Source of the DNA: Parcubacteria group bacterium GW2011_GWA2_47_7
GTDB lineage: Bacteria > Patescibacteriota > Minisyncoccia > Phycocordibacterales > UBA6899
Length of the DNA: 30,870 nt
Direction: 5' to 3'
NCBI GenBank assembly: GCA_000999395.1
Contig: LCOM01000010.1
Span: forward strand, 1 to 30,870
Position numbers and translations under genes: made by a program. The notes beneath the pieces were generated by a model. It saw only the letters and a list, made by a program, of their open reading frames with translations, searched no databases and was not told where the DNA came from. This document shows positions 1-8,005 of this stretch, one piece after another (the first letter of the stretch is position 1; each line of letters begins with the position of its first letter).

Positions 1-1
1 T

Positions 2-205
2 GATGTGCTTGATGGAAACATCCTTTATCAATGGAGCGTCAACAAGCAAAACCGCCCAGCAAGCAGCGATCCACTCAATTTTACATTAGTAAAATCAGGA
101 AACAAACAAGAATCACAAACTATTTCACTCAGTGCACAAAACCCAAAACGTATTTTACAGTCTGGGGCGACACAGGCAATGGTTTCATTTACCTCTGAAG
201 AATAA
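2..205 (+). CDS. C-terminal end of a probable surface/extracytoplasmic protein (partial)
   Basis: The reading frame is open from the left edge of the window and ends at a TAA at 203-205, so only the last 67 residues are present. They look like one beta-sandwich type domain: alternating hydrophobic and polar residues, an ILYQWSVN strand, many Ser/Thr/Asn/Gln and no cysteine, as in PKD- or Ig-like repeats of exported proteins. It ends 11 bp before the next membrane-anchored gene and reads in the same direction, so it probably belongs to the same surface/secretion operon. The family cannot be named from this fragment. Confidence 0.6.
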   Translation, partial: DVLDGNILYQWSVNKQNRPASSDPLNFTLVKSGNKQESQTISLSAQNPKRILQSGATQAMVSFTSEE

Positions 206-216
206 TTTTAATACAT

Positions 217-1590
217 ATGGATCAAGAAGGGCAACAAAAAAAATGGTGGGTATGGATAGTTCTTGGCATAGCGATTCTCTTGATAATTTTTCTTGTGATT
301 TTCCTCACTCTTGGAAAGAATTCCACCATCACAAAAAAGGTTGGTGACGCCCTTCCTTTTGGGTCACCCGTTTCAGACATATCACAAAATATCATTTCTG
401 GAGATACCTCCAACATAGAAGGCGTCGGCAACCCAACGACCGCCGACCTCGAGGAGCCGATGTTTCGTCAGCTATCAAAAGAATCTGTCGCAGGATTTAC
501 CACAATTACCCGAGATGGAAAATCGTTTGTTCGCTACATATTGCGTGAAAATGGAAACGTCCACGAAGTAGACCCTCAGACCGGCATTGATCGTCAACTC
601 ACAAATACGACAATTCCTCGTATTTACGAAGCGTTTTTTGCCAACAATGGAAATACTGTTATTTTGCGCTATTTAAGGAGTGAATTTAATGGTGCAGTCA
701 TTATTACCTATATGGGGAATCTTGATCTACCTGTTGACGGAGAAAGCGTGGGGACTCTTCGGAGTAGCTCGGAATTGTTTCCGGAGAACATTACTGCGAT
801 AAGCATCTCTCCGGAAGGAACACACCTCTTTTATCTTCTTCCTGTTCCCGAAGGAGTGTCCGGGACCATCGTTTCGTTAGGTGAAACACTTTCTCCAAAA
901 GAAATATTTCGCAATGCATTCAGTGAATGGTTGCCACAACTTCTTAATGACGGCTCGGTCATTCTTACCACAAAACCATCTGCAACAATTCCCGGCTTTT
1001 CATATCACTATGATCCAATCAAAAAAACATTAACACGTATCGTACGAGAGAAAAAAGGTCTCACCACATTTAGTGATGCTGTTGGAGGTCGTATTCTTTT
1101 TAGTGAAAACATAAATGATACTCCTATTTTGAAAATGTATGTAAAGGGCGGATATTCGTCGGAAGAGGGTATTACAGACAACGAAACATCCATTCAAATT
1201 GCGTCACTTCCGGAAAAATGCGCTTGGGGACAGTCCTCACACACGCTGTATTGCGGATCGTTTACAAGTCCAGCGGGTATCCAACTTCCTGATGACTGGT
1301 ATCAAGGGCTTGTTGACCTCAATGATACTTTCTGGAGAGTAGATACTGACACAACAGAAATCTCCTACCTTGTCGACCCGAAAAAGGAGATTCAAAAAGA
1401 TTTTGATGTCATCCTCCCCCAGACCGACACCGCGGAGCAATACTTTTTCTTTGTAGACAAACATGATAGCTCGTTGTGGTCAATGCGTATACCAAAACCC
1501 GTTGAAAACATCGATGCGGACAATACATCTGATTCATTACAACTAACCCCTGCGGAACAAAAAGATGCCGCTGGATCAACCCCACAATAG
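217..1590 (+). CDS. Membrane-anchored protein with a large propeller-like exterior domain
   Basis: 457 residues. A short charged cytoplasmic N-terminus (MDQEGQQKKWW) is followed by one strong transmembrane helix at about 12-33. The rest is extracytoplasmic and rich in beta strands; recurring stretches such as AISISPEGTHLFYLLPV and SFVRYILRENGNVHEVDP resemble the 'value of a state variable' blades of WD40/TolB-like propellers, though I cannot count blades with certainty. There are only two cysteines late in the protein. It lies between a surface-protein tail and a VirB2-like pilin protein, so it may be a structural or assembly part of a type IV secretion or pilus-like apparatus. That role is inferred from context; the fold is a pattern impression. 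Confidence 0.7.
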   Translation: MDQEGQQKKWWVWIVLGIAILLIIFLVIFLTLGKNSTITKKVGDALPFGSPVSDISQNIISGDTSNIEGVGNPTTADLEEPMFRQLSKESVAGFTTITRDGKSFVRYILRENGNVHEVDPQTGIDRQLTNTTIPRIYEAFFANNGNTVILRYLRSEFNGAVIITYMGNLDLPVDGESVGTLRSSSELFPENITAISISPEGTHLFYLLPVPEGVSGTIVSLGETLSPKEIFRNAFSEWLPQLLNDGSVILTTKPSATIPGFSYHYDPIKKTLTRIVREKKGLTTFSDAVGGRILFSENINDTPILKMYVKGGYSSEEGITDNETSIQIASLPEKCAWGQSSHTLYCGSFTSPAGIQLPDDWYQGLVDLNDTFWRVDTDTTEISYLVDPKKEIQKDFDVILPQTDTAEQYFFFVDKHDSSLWSMRIPKPVENIDADNTSDSLQLTPAEQKDAAGSTPQ

Positions 1591-1591
1591 T

Positions 1592-2671
1592 ATGATGAAA
1601 TTTTTTTGGCTTTTACTTCTTGGACTGCCCAAAATGGCGCTGGCGGCACCGGCTGTATACAACCTCCTTGCCCCCCTCGGTGGAATGCCGAGTTCCGTTA
1701 CGATGACCTCCTATCTTGGAGGAATCCTTATTGTTGTAATCGGAGTCGCAGGAGTACTTGCAGTTGTGATGATCGTTGTCTGTGGAATTCAACTCGTGGG
1801 TTCACCCTCGGTATCTCAAAGAACCGCCTCAAAAGAATGTATTTGGAATGCCATTATCGGCCTTGCGCTCGCAATCGGCTCGTGGGTCCTCTTAAATACA
1901 ATCAACCCAGACTTACTAAAAAGTGATTTAACCTCAATGGCTAATATCGGTGTTTCTGCTCCTGCAATTCCACCCGCACCCACTAACGACCCTATGCCTA
2001 CGAAGGCCGGTTTTTATTACCGCACGAAAGATGGGTCTGGTATTATTAGAAACTCACCTCGCTTTTCAACTTCAGAAAATTGTTTGGGGGCAAAAACGAA
2101 AGAAGCAAGTCTTGGGGTAATAATAGAAAAAACTCCACCTAGTTCTGATACCGAGTGTTTTGAGATAGTTGAACCATCACAAGCACCCAGTGGTGGTGAA
2201 CTCGCAAACCGCAATTATCTTTGCGGTAATGACTCCTGTGTGGGGTCTTCTCCACTATCAATAAACAAACCTTCTTGTAAACCAGGACAAGTGTCAGATT
2301 GTACAAACGTCAACCTACTACCAACGTCTGCTATGGACGCGGTAAAAGCCATCGCCGCTTCAACAGTTGTGAAAATTACTGGAGGAACAGAGCCAGGACA
2401 TGCATCTCATGGTCCAGGTAAACCAATATTCGACCTCGGGCTTTCCACCACTCTCAATACTTGGGTTCGCACACACTCAACAATGTCAGCATCCTCATTT
2501 CAAAATTGTCGATATCGGTTAACTCTTGCTGGTAATGTTTGGTGGTTTACTCTCGAAGGAAACCACTGGCACACCTGTAAATTAAATGAACCAGGTTGGT
2601 ATTGTAAGGACAGCGATAAATTGGGCAAATCACTTTCTGCGGGGACTTATGTATCCCAATGCCCTAAATAA
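1592..2671 (+). CDS. VirB2/TrbC-like pilin region fused to an M15-peptidase-like domain
   Basis: 359 residues from the ATG at 1592. An ATG at 1565 is possible, but the start at 1592 puts a clean signal peptide (MMKFFWLLLL...MALA, cleavage near ALA/AP) at the N-terminus and begins just after the previous stop. Residues about 30-110 hold two hydrophobic helices separated by a short polar loop (around SPSVSQRTASK), the layout of VirB2/TrbC pilins. A Pro/Thr-rich linker with several cysteines follows. The C-terminal third has GGTEPGHASHGPG, then an Asp (PIFDLG) and a late NHWHTC. This H..G....D plus HxH-type arrangement resembles the zinc site of D-Ala-D-Ala peptidases of the M15/VanY group. A secreted wall-acting protein tied to a pilus-like system is an inference. 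The spacing of the first motif is one residue longer than the classical one. Confidence 0.6.
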   Translation: MMKFFWLLLLGLPKMALAAPAVYNLLAPLGGMPSSVTMTSYLGGILIVVIGVAGVLAVVMIVVCGIQLVGSPSVSQRTASKECIWNAIIGLALAIGSWVLLNTINPDLLKSDLTSMANIGVSAPAIPPAPTNDPMPTKAGFYYRTKDGSGIIRNSPRFSTSENCLGAKTKEASLGVIIEKTPPSSDTECFEIVEPSQAPSGGELANRNYLCGNDSCVGSSPLSINKPSCKPGQVSDCTNVNLLPTSAMDAVKAIAASTVVKITGGTEPGHASHGPGKPIFDLGLSTTLNTWVRTHSTMSASSFQNCRYRLTLAGNVWWFTLEGNHWHTCKLNEPGWYCKDSDKLGKSLSAGTYVSQCPK

Positions 2672-2734
2672 GGGAATGCGGCAATCCACCAGCCTTGTGT
2701 AATTGAAGGGAAAACAAGTAAAATAATTTTCAGT

Positions 2735-2771
2735 ACTCTAAAAAACATCCCATTGGGATGTTTTTTAGAGT
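2735..2771. terminator. Bidirectional intrinsic terminator
   Basis: A perfect 17-bp inverted repeat (arms 2735-2751 and 2755-2771, loop ATT) has a GC core of CATCCC/GGGATG. Its A- and T-rich flanks give a U-tract on either strand. It lies between the convergent pilin-peptidase gene and khpB and can serve both. Confidence 0.9.
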
Positions 2772-2773
2772 GA

Positions 2774-3253
2774 TTACTCTGATATAGCTACGGGTTCGCG
2801 ATATTTTAGCACCAGATGCCGGTCTTTGCCGTAGCCTGAGGACTCGGTGGTAATATCAGGACTATCAGTAAACTCGGCATGCACAATCATACGCTCATAA
2901 GAGCTCATGGGGTCCATTTCCACAGAACTCTTGAAATATCGTGCACGCTCAGCAAGCATATGGGCTTTAGCGCGAATCTCATCAATGTGTTTTTTTTGAA
3001 AATCATTCACGTCCACCATGAAGGAATGGGGCTCTCCAGGAAACTTTTTTTCAACGATCCTCTTCACAAGGTGATTTAATGCGAGTAGTCTCGTGCCTTG
3101 CTCACCAATAAGGATAGATGAATCGGGCGTAGAGACGACAAAACGGGGCGATGACATCTTTTCGTCAACAGACACGGACACATCAGTAAAAACCACCCCA
3201 AGAAGGGTAAGGAGTGTTTTGAGTGTTTCAATGACGAATTCGTTGATGTTCAT
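2774..3253 (-). CDS. khpB: KhpB/Jag family RNA-binding protein (KH + R3H)
   Basis: 159 residues. A KH domain occupies about 25-80 and carries the GxxG-like loop (DSSILIGEQGTRLLALNH). An R3H domain follows at about 85-155 (MDPMSSYERMIVHAEF, then SSGYGKDRHLVLKY). The N-terminal Jag domain found in Firmicutes proteins is absent, so this is the short form. It starts 14 bp after yidC stops, on the same strand, which is the classical yidC-jag pairing next to rnpA-rpmH. KhpB proteins bind RNA and affect cell-envelope growth in Gram-positives; the role here is inferred from family and position. Confidence 0.88.
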   Translation of the reverse strand: MNINEFVIETLKTLLTLLGVVFTDVSVSVDEKMSSPRFVVSTPDSSILIGEQGTRLLALNHLVKRIVEKKFPGEPHSFMVDVNDFQKKHIDEIRAKAHMLAERARYFKSSVEMDPMSSYERMIVHAEFTDSPDITTESSGYGKDRHLVLKYREPVAISE

Positions 3254-3267
3254 AAGTTTTGTGGTTA

Positions 3268-4002
3268 TTATTTTGGAGAAACCCCCTTTCTTCTGATCAA
3301 TAACTCCTGAATGATACTCAATATATTACTCGTTGCCCAATAAAGTGCAACCGCAGCAGAAGTCGAGTAGGCAATTAAACTAATCATCACCGGGAGCACG
3401 TAGCGCATTTGTACCTGCATACTTCGAGCAAAATCCTCCTGAAAATTAGCCTTTTCTCCCTCTTTCTTTGCCGGAAGTGGCGCCTGTGCCCCAAGGGAGA
3501 TGTCAGTTTGGTAATATTGTGCAAGTCCGGCGACGACAGCGAGAAGTACGCTTTTTGCGGCAAGGTCAAAAAAGAGGAAATGCATATCAAGCCCCGCCGG
3601 TACCTCGACAAATCGATAGAGGATAGAAATATCAATCTCATGTAAACCGCGCGAAAAGACCCAATATAAGCCAATAACGATTGGGAGCTGTATTAACATT
3701 GGTAAACAGCCGGAAAACGGGGAAACACCCTTCTCTTGATAAAGAGCCATGGTGTGTTCCGCAAGCTTCTTTTTGTCGTGCCCATGATCCTCTTTGAGCT
3801 TTTTGATGTCTGGCTCAAGAGCTTTCATTGCACGCTGTGCGCGGATTGATTTCGCGGTAAGTGGGTAGAGAACAACTTTCACCAATATAGTAAGGACAAT
3901 AATAGCGAGGCCTACGCTGTGGCCAGGAAGATTGTCGATAAGTAACATCAATACGTTATAGAGGGGTTGGTAGACGGAGACGTTCCAAATAGCTGAAATC
4001 AT
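3268..4002 (-). CDS. yidC: YidC/Oxa1 membrane protein insertase
   Basis: 244 residues from the ATG at 4002; a GTG lies one codon upstream. It has the insertase core only, without the large periplasmic domain of Proteobacteria. Hydrophobic segments are seen at about 30-50, 105-120, 145-165 and 205-230. The cytoplasmic hairpin between the first two (KSIRAQRAMKALEPDIKKLK) and the GVSPFSGCLPMLIQLPI motif are typical. At the position of the conserved groove arginine (IIVLTILVKVVLYPL, residue 42) there is lysine. The first residues act as a signal anchor; there is no lipobox. It probably forms an operon with khpB and inserts small membrane proteins co- or post-translationally. Confidence 0.93.
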   Translation of the reverse strand: MISAIWNVSVYQPLYNVLMLLIDNLPGHSVGLAIIVLTILVKVVLYPLTAKSIRAQRAMKALEPDIKKLKEDHGHDKKKLAEHTMALYQEKGVSPFSGCLPMLIQLPIVIGLYWVFSRGLHEIDISILYRFVEVPAGLDMHFLFFDLAAKSVLLAVVAGLAQYYQTDISLGAQAPLPAKKEGEKANFQEDFARSMQVQMRYVLPVMISLIAYSTSAAVALYWATSNILSIIQELLIRRKGVSPK

Positions 4003-4008
4003 CACATC

Positions 4009-4037
4009 ATCCTAACTTAAAATCGCTCTCACGGCAA
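4009..4037 (-). promoter_or_regulatory. yidC promoter, leaderless arrangement
   Basis: On the minus strand a TTGCCG -35 (4032-4037), a 17-bp spacer and a TAGGAT -10 (4009-4014) end six bases before the yidC ATG. The start of transcription should therefore fall on or next to the A of the start codon. Confidence 0.6.
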
Positions 4038-4086
4038 AAATTACAGCACAATCTACCGATGAAACACAAAAAAGCTTGTAGAGGAC

Positions 4087-4329
4087 CTATGGCTCATCAA
4101 TGAGTTTTTTTTGGTATGGATGACATCGAAGTATCCGAAAAAAACCTTTATATATACCACGAAATACTCCATACTTCTCTATCGCCTTATATGTATATTC
4201 CGAACACGTTGGATACATGTTGCATGTCTGCCGAAAAGGAATAATAAGACGAATCAACCCCGTGTCCGGTGAAAGTAACTTTTGATAAAGGCGTATAAGC
4301 CATAAAAAAGGTTTTCTTAGGTTGATCAT
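4087..4329 (-). CDS. yidD: YidD, membrane protein insertion efficiency factor
   Basis: 80 residues, the family's usual size. It has the amphipathic N-terminus LIRLYQKLLSPDTG, the hallmark CNMYPTCSEYTYKAIEKYG and the late RILRCHPY. YidD is a small inner-membrane-associated protein that helps YidC-dependent insertion. Its ATG overlaps the rnpA stop (TCAT on the plus strand, 4326-4329), so the two are translationally coupled. yidC follows 84 bp downstream with its own promoter. Confidence 0.95.
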   Translation of the reverse strand: MINLRKPFLWLIRLYQKLLSPDTGLIRLIIPFRQTCNMYPTCSEYTYKAIEKYGVFRGIYKGFFRILRCHPYQKKLIDEP

Positions 4330-4664
4330 TTAATGAAAGCAAAAAAAATCTTCAAATCACGTACGATGGCGTCCGATAACAATAATTCGTCTTTCTTCCC
4401 TGGGAATATGACTATTTTCATACCCCTACCTATCGCCAAAATATCCCCACAATGCTCAATACCCTCATAGATAGCTCGCTTAATACTATTTCTCCTCACG
4501 GCAAGGGCATGGATTTTTTTGGATACTACAACAGCAAACCGTGACTTGGACACCTGATTGGTATAAGAGTATTGGATGCGCAAACAATCACCGACCCATG
4601 TTTTTTTGGGTTCCGTGTGCTTAGGAAACAATACTCGGGTGAGCTTTTGCGTTTTTGGCAGCAT
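4326..4664 (-). CDS. rnpA: RNase P protein component
   Basis: 112 residues. The RnpA signature SRFAVVVSKKIHALAVRRNSIKRAI holds the conserved RNR-type basic helix that binds RNase P RNA, here as RRNSIKR. The N-terminus (LPKTQKLTR) matches the usual 'LpK..RL....F' opening. RnpA is the protein subunit for 5' maturation of tRNA. It starts 19 bp after rpmH and overlaps yidD by 4 bp, so rpmH-rnpA-yidD is one operon. No RNase P RNA is recognised in the window. Confidence 0.93.
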   Translation of the reverse strand: MLPKTQKLTRVLFPKHTEPKKTWVGDCLRIQYSYTNQVSKSRFAVVVSKKIHALAVRRNSIKRAIYEGIEHCGDILAIGRGMKIVIFPGKKDELLLSDAIVRDLKIFFAFIK

Positions 4665-4683
4665 ATCCCGAATGATAAAGCGG

Positions 4684-4818
4684 CTAAATAGCTACGCGTT
4701 TGCGCCCTTTTTGAATTCTTCGCTTGATCACGTTTCTACCGCTGGCAGTTTTGGTGCGCGCGAGAAAGCCATGGGTGGTTCTCCTCTTTTTCTTCTTTGG
4801 CTGATATGTGACTGACAT
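4684..4818 (-). CDS. rpmH: 50S ribosomal protein L34
   Basis: 44 residues, very basic. The family pattern TYQPKKKKRRTTHGFLARTK, then SGRNVIKRRIQKGRKRV, is complete. The frame is open further upstream, but the ATG at 4818 gives the normal L34 length and sits 7 nt after a good -10 box, so the longer version is rejected. It is the first gene of the rpmH-rnpA-yidD operon and is divergent from dnaA, the standard order at bacterial origins. Confidence 0.95.
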   Translation of the reverse strand: MSVTYQPKKKKRRTTHGFLARTKTASGRNVIKRRIQKGRKRVAI

Positions 4819-4825
4819 GCAGAGG

Positions 4826-4854
4826 AGTATAAAATAAATATCCCAATCATTCAA
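4826..4854 (-). promoter_or_regulatory. rpmH operon promoter, leaderless
   Basis: On the minus strand TTGAAT (4849-4854), a 17-bp spacer and TATACT (4826-4831) lie 7 nt before the rpmH ATG. No Shine-Dalgarno is present between promoter and start. Confidence 0.7.
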
Positions 4855-4958
4855 GGTTGTCTCTCTCAACAATGTGTTGTATTGTTTGCAGCATATGTTT
4901 GATAATTTTGTTATAAATATTTTTTTGACACTAATAAAAAAATTCTTTCTGAAAAATT

Positions 4959-4978
4959 TTGTCCACAGCTTATACACA
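4959..4978 (+). promoter_or_regulatory. DnaA boxes upstream of dnaA
   Basis: TTATACACA at 4970-4978 is a perfect TTATNCACA DnaA box. TTGTCCACA at 4959-4967 differs at one base. They lie in the AT-rich 346-bp gap between rpmH and dnaA (4819-5164), upstream of the dnaA promoter, so they may serve autoregulation and/or the origin. Confidence 0.65.
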
Positions 4979-5023
4979 AGTTGTAAACAGTTTCGTGCTT
5001 TTCGTTCAATCGCAGTTCTTCGC

Positions 5024-5153
5024 TATAATGCTTCATACGTTATTGGAGTAGCACGAGTGTCCCGTTAGATTTTTTTACACCCGTAGCGCGGAAAATAACT
5101 CGATGAAAAATGTACCCCTTGGTACAGCATGCATTATTAATTTCTAACGGGAC
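5024..5153 (+). promoter_or_regulatory. dnaA promoter -10 and structured leader
   Basis: A consensus TATAAT lies at 5024-5029; the -35 region (near 5001-5006) is poor. Transcription should start near 5036, giving a leader of about 130 nt. The leader holds an 11-bp perfect inverted repeat (GTCCCGTTAGA at 5059-5069, its complement at 5143-5153) that encloses a second hairpin (TGTACC 5111-5116 with GGTACA 5121-5126). The outer 3' arm ends 11 nt before the dnaA ATG, where a ribosome would bind. No Shine-Dalgarno is obvious. Confidence 0.55.
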
Positions 5154-5164
5154 CTGATTTTTTT

Positions 5165-6514
5165 ATGGACAACAAAGAACTCTGGGGTAAGGCATTGGTT
5201 GATATAGAACTTGAGGTTTCCAAAGCAAATTTTAGTACATGGTTTAAGAACACACGCATAACAAAACAGGATGCCGGAACCGTATATGTCGGCGTACAAA
5301 ATGAGTTTGTTCGCGACTGGCTCTCAAACAAATATCATCTCAATATCATTCGTGTATTGCGCAACGTGTCTCCAGATGTAAAAAATGTCGAATACGTCAT
5401 TGCGAAAGAAGATACAGGTGACAAAGGTGAACATGTAGTCAAAAAGGATTCTTTTTCTCCGTTCATAGGAGAATTACCCCTCCAAGACACCTATGTTGGG
5501 AAGGAAGATGGCCTTAATCCTCGCTATACATTCGATTCTTTTGTTATTGGCCCATTCAATGAGCTCGCGTACGCTGCCGCACAAGCAGTACTCAAGAAGC
5601 CCGGCATCATGTACAACCCTCTTTTTATCTACGGGTCGACCGGTTTTGGAAAAACACACCTCACTCAATCAATAGGAAATGGAATAAAAAAACAAAATCC
5701 TGGAAAACGTGTTCAATATGTAAGTTCTGAAAAATTTTCCACCGATTATGTTACTTCTTTGCAAAATAATCGCGTCAACGAATTCAAAGATAAGTACCGA
5801 AAGTATGATGTGCTTATTATGGATGATATTCAATTTCTTGTTGGAAAAGAAAAAACTCAGGAAGAATTATTTCATCTTTACAATGCGTTGTATGAAAACA
5901 ATAAACAAATTATTTTTTCATCTGATAAACACCCGAACTACATCAATGGTCTTGAGGATCGCCTCAAATCACGATTTGGGTCTGGGATGATTGTTGAAAT
6001 AACAATGCCGGAGTATGAATCTCGACTCGCCATTCTTCAAGAAAAATTAAAACAGCAGCAAGTTATCGTCCCTGATGAAATCGTTCAATATGTTGCCGAA
6101 ACAATACAGGCGAGTATTCGTGAACTCGAAGGAACCCTTAATCTCGTGATATGCCAGTCTCAATTAAAGAATAAGCCACTTTCTTTGAATGAGATAAAAA
6201 CACTCATCAAAAACAATGCAAAACCAACAAAACCGGTGTCAATTAAGGATATTGTAAAAACAGTAACGTCATTCTATAACATTGATGAGCGGTTTATTTT
6301 TGAAAAAACAAGAAGGAAGGAGGTTGTGAAGCCACGCCAAGTGCTCATGTATATATTGCGTCAGGATTTTAATATTTCCTATCCACTCATCGGACAAAAA
6401 TTAGGAGGACGAGATCACACCACAGTCATTCACTCGTGTGAAAAAATAAAAGTAGATATCAAAACAGACTCTTTATTGATGCAGGAAATCGAACAGATAC
6501 GAGCATTATTTTAA
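5165..6514 (+). CDS. dnaA: Chromosomal replication initiator DnaA
   Basis: 449 residues with all four domains. Domain I is at about 1-80 (LWGKALVDIELEVSKANFSTWF), with a short linker to about 118. The AAA+ domain has Walker A GSTGFGKTH (157-165) and Walker B LIMDDIQF near 220. Domain IV carries the DNA-binding signature GGRDHTTVIHS near the end. DnaA binds DnaA boxes and opens the origin. DnaA boxes lie both in its upstream gap and between dnaA and dnaN. The start is the only one that keeps domain I intact. The gene is undamaged, unlike several others here. Confidence 0.97.
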   Translation: MDNKELWGKALVDIELEVSKANFSTWFKNTRITKQDAGTVYVGVQNEFVRDWLSNKYHLNIIRVLRNVSPDVKNVEYVIAKEDTGDKGEHVVKKDSFSPFIGELPLQDTYVGKEDGLNPRYTFDSFVIGPFNELAYAAAQAVLKKPGIMYNPLFIYGSTGFGKTHLTQSIGNGIKKQNPGKRVQYVSSEKFSTDYVTSLQNNRVNEFKDKYRKYDVLIMDDIQFLVGKEKTQEELFHLYNALYENNKQIIFSSDKHPNYINGLEDRLKSRFGSGMIVEITMPEYESRLAILQEKLKQQQVIVPDEIVQYVAETIQASIRELEGTLNLVICQSQLKNKPLSLNEIKTLIKNNAKPTKPVSIKDIVKTVTSFYNIDERFIFEKTRRKEVVKPRQVLMYILRQDFNISYPLIGQKLGGRDHTTVIHSCEKIKVDIKTDSLLMQEIEQIRALF

Positions 6515-6765
6515 TGAGCACTGAGGATAAGTCTGTGGAGATGTCAGGTATAGCAATAGAAAAAGTGGGGAAAACTTTGGGATAGAGATTGTTTGAAATG
6601 GGGACAGTGAGAAATAAAATTGATGAGGGTGTGTATAACTCCATCAATGCCAACAGTTCATCATTTTCTCAAATCGAGTTTTTACTTTGAAGGATATAGA
6701 TAGATGAACAGTTATACACATATCCACAGGCGTAATTAATATAATTAGTATTTATATATATCAAT
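6515..6765. other. Candidate replication origin (dnaA-dnaN intergenic region)
   Basis: This 251-bp gap holds two perfect DnaA boxes: TGTGTATAA at 6630-6638 (minus orientation) and TTATACACA at 6712-6720. There are also two one-mismatch boxes, 6522-6530 (TGAGGATAA) and 6720-6728 (ATATCCACA), the last touching the perfect box. They are followed by an almost pure A+T stretch at 6732-6765 that could be the unwinding element. The position between dnaA and dnaN and the leftward rpmH-side operons fit an origin. Gene strand alone is weak evidence in this genome because both strands carry genes to the right. Confidence 0.7.
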
Positions 6766-7866
6766 ATGAAAGTAGAGTGTGTAAAACTAAATTTAAAAGA
6801 TGCACTGCTCACTGCCGAGCGTTTCACTGGCAAACAACTTTCATTACCGGTATTGCGCTATGTGCTTTTTATTGCCGCTGAAAAGGTATTAAAAATAAGA
6901 GCAACAAATCTTGATCTCGGTATTGAAATTGAATTACCGGCACGCGTTGAAAAAGAAGGGGTCATTGCTATTCCGGCAGATATATTAGGAAATTTTCTTT
7001 CAAATCTCCCTAATGAAAAAAATGTCACCATAGAACAAGTTGGAGAACACCTTACTATTACCGGCGCGTCCTACTCCACACTTATCAAAGGATACGGCTA
7101 CGAGGACTTCCCAACGCTTCCTTTCATCACAAAGGGTACGGAGCTCGAAATCGACATTCATTCGCTCCTAGGGGCATTTCACGCCACTGGATACTCTGTC
7201 GCAACAACAGATATTAAACCGGAGTTCGCAAGTATTTATTGTTACACAGATGAGAAGTCTTTAATTATGGTTGCATCTGATTCTTCTCGGCTTGCGGAGA
7301 AGCGAGTACCGCTTAAGAAAATAACAGAGCCACTCTCTTTATTAATACCAGGAAAGAATGTTTTAGAAATTGTTCGTGCACTCGAGAATATTGAAGGGAA
7401 TGTAAAAATTTTCTCAACAAAAAATCAGATTTCATTTCATACTGAACATATGCATATTACCTCCCGTCTCGTGGATGGTATGTTTCCTGATTATAAACAG
7501 ATCATCCCGAAACAATTCCTGACTGAAGCGATAATGTTACGACAGGATATTATCGATAGACTCAAGCTGACCACTGTATTTTCAGGAAAACTCCAACAAG
7601 TGAGACTCAAAATTTATCCGAGTGAAAAAATGATAGAAATTGAGTCACGCAATGATGATATTGGAGAAACAACTCATCAAATTGACGCAACCCTCAAAGG
7701 AGATGATGTAGATTTCCTTTTAAATCAACGTTTTATTTCCGATGTGCTGTCATATTTGAATACTGATAGTGTTTCATTTTCTGCGAGTGGAAATACGAAG
7801 GCATTGGTCATAAAAGGGGTGGGGGACAATACATTTCAATACTTGGTCATGCCCATGAAAGGCTAA
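6766..7866 (+). CDS. dnaN: DNA polymerase III beta subunit (sliding clamp)
   Basis: 366 residues, the normal length, with three repeated clamp domains. The opening (LKDALLTAERFTGKQLSLPVL) and IRATNLDLGIEIELPA match domain 1. The FPDYKQIIPK motif marks the domain 2 end, and the C-terminus TFQYLVMPMKG matches the 'YLVMPMR' clamp ending. The clamp tethers Pol III and other partners to DNA. A TATATA element 5 bp before the ATG suggests a very short or absent leader. It lies directly downstream of dnaA, across the candidate origin. Confidence 0.96.
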   Translation: MKVECVKLNLKDALLTAERFTGKQLSLPVLRYVLFIAAEKVLKIRATNLDLGIEIELPARVEKEGVIAIPADILGNFLSNLPNEKNVTIEQVGEHLTITGASYSTLIKGYGYEDFPTLPFITKGTELEIDIHSLLGAFHATGYSVATTDIKPEFASIYCYTDEKSLIMVASDSSRLAEKRVPLKKITEPLSLLIPGKNVLEIVRALENIEGNVKIFSTKNQISFHTEHMHITSRLVDGMFPDYKQIIPKQFLTEAIMLRQDIIDRLKLTTVFSGKLQQVRLKIYPSEKMIEIESRNDDIGETTHQIDATLKGDDVDFLLNQRFISDVLSYLNTDSVSFSASGNTKALVIKGVGDNTFQYLVMPMKG

Positions 7867-7899
7867 AAAACTCCAAATTTTGCTCCTTTTAGTTTTTTA
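7864..7899 (+). terminator. Weak AT-rich hairpin after dnaN
   Basis: TAAAAAACT (7864-7872, including the dnaN stop) pairs with AGTTTTTTA (7891-7899) across an 18-nt loop. It is AT-only apart from one pair, so terminator function is uncertain. Nothing else is recognised in the 139-bp gap to the next gene. Confidence 0.3.
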
Positions 7900-8005
7900 T
7901 CACCGAAAGATTTGAAAGCTCTATACCTCATACAGCTTTTTAAACACTTCAGACTCTAAAAAACTAAAATCTATCCAAATTGTGAAGTTTTTTTAAAAAA
8001 AGAAT

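Noticed and set aside
4819..4977. N-terminal extension of the L34 frame
   Set aside because: L34 is 44 residues; the extension covers the rpmH promoter and a DnaA box.
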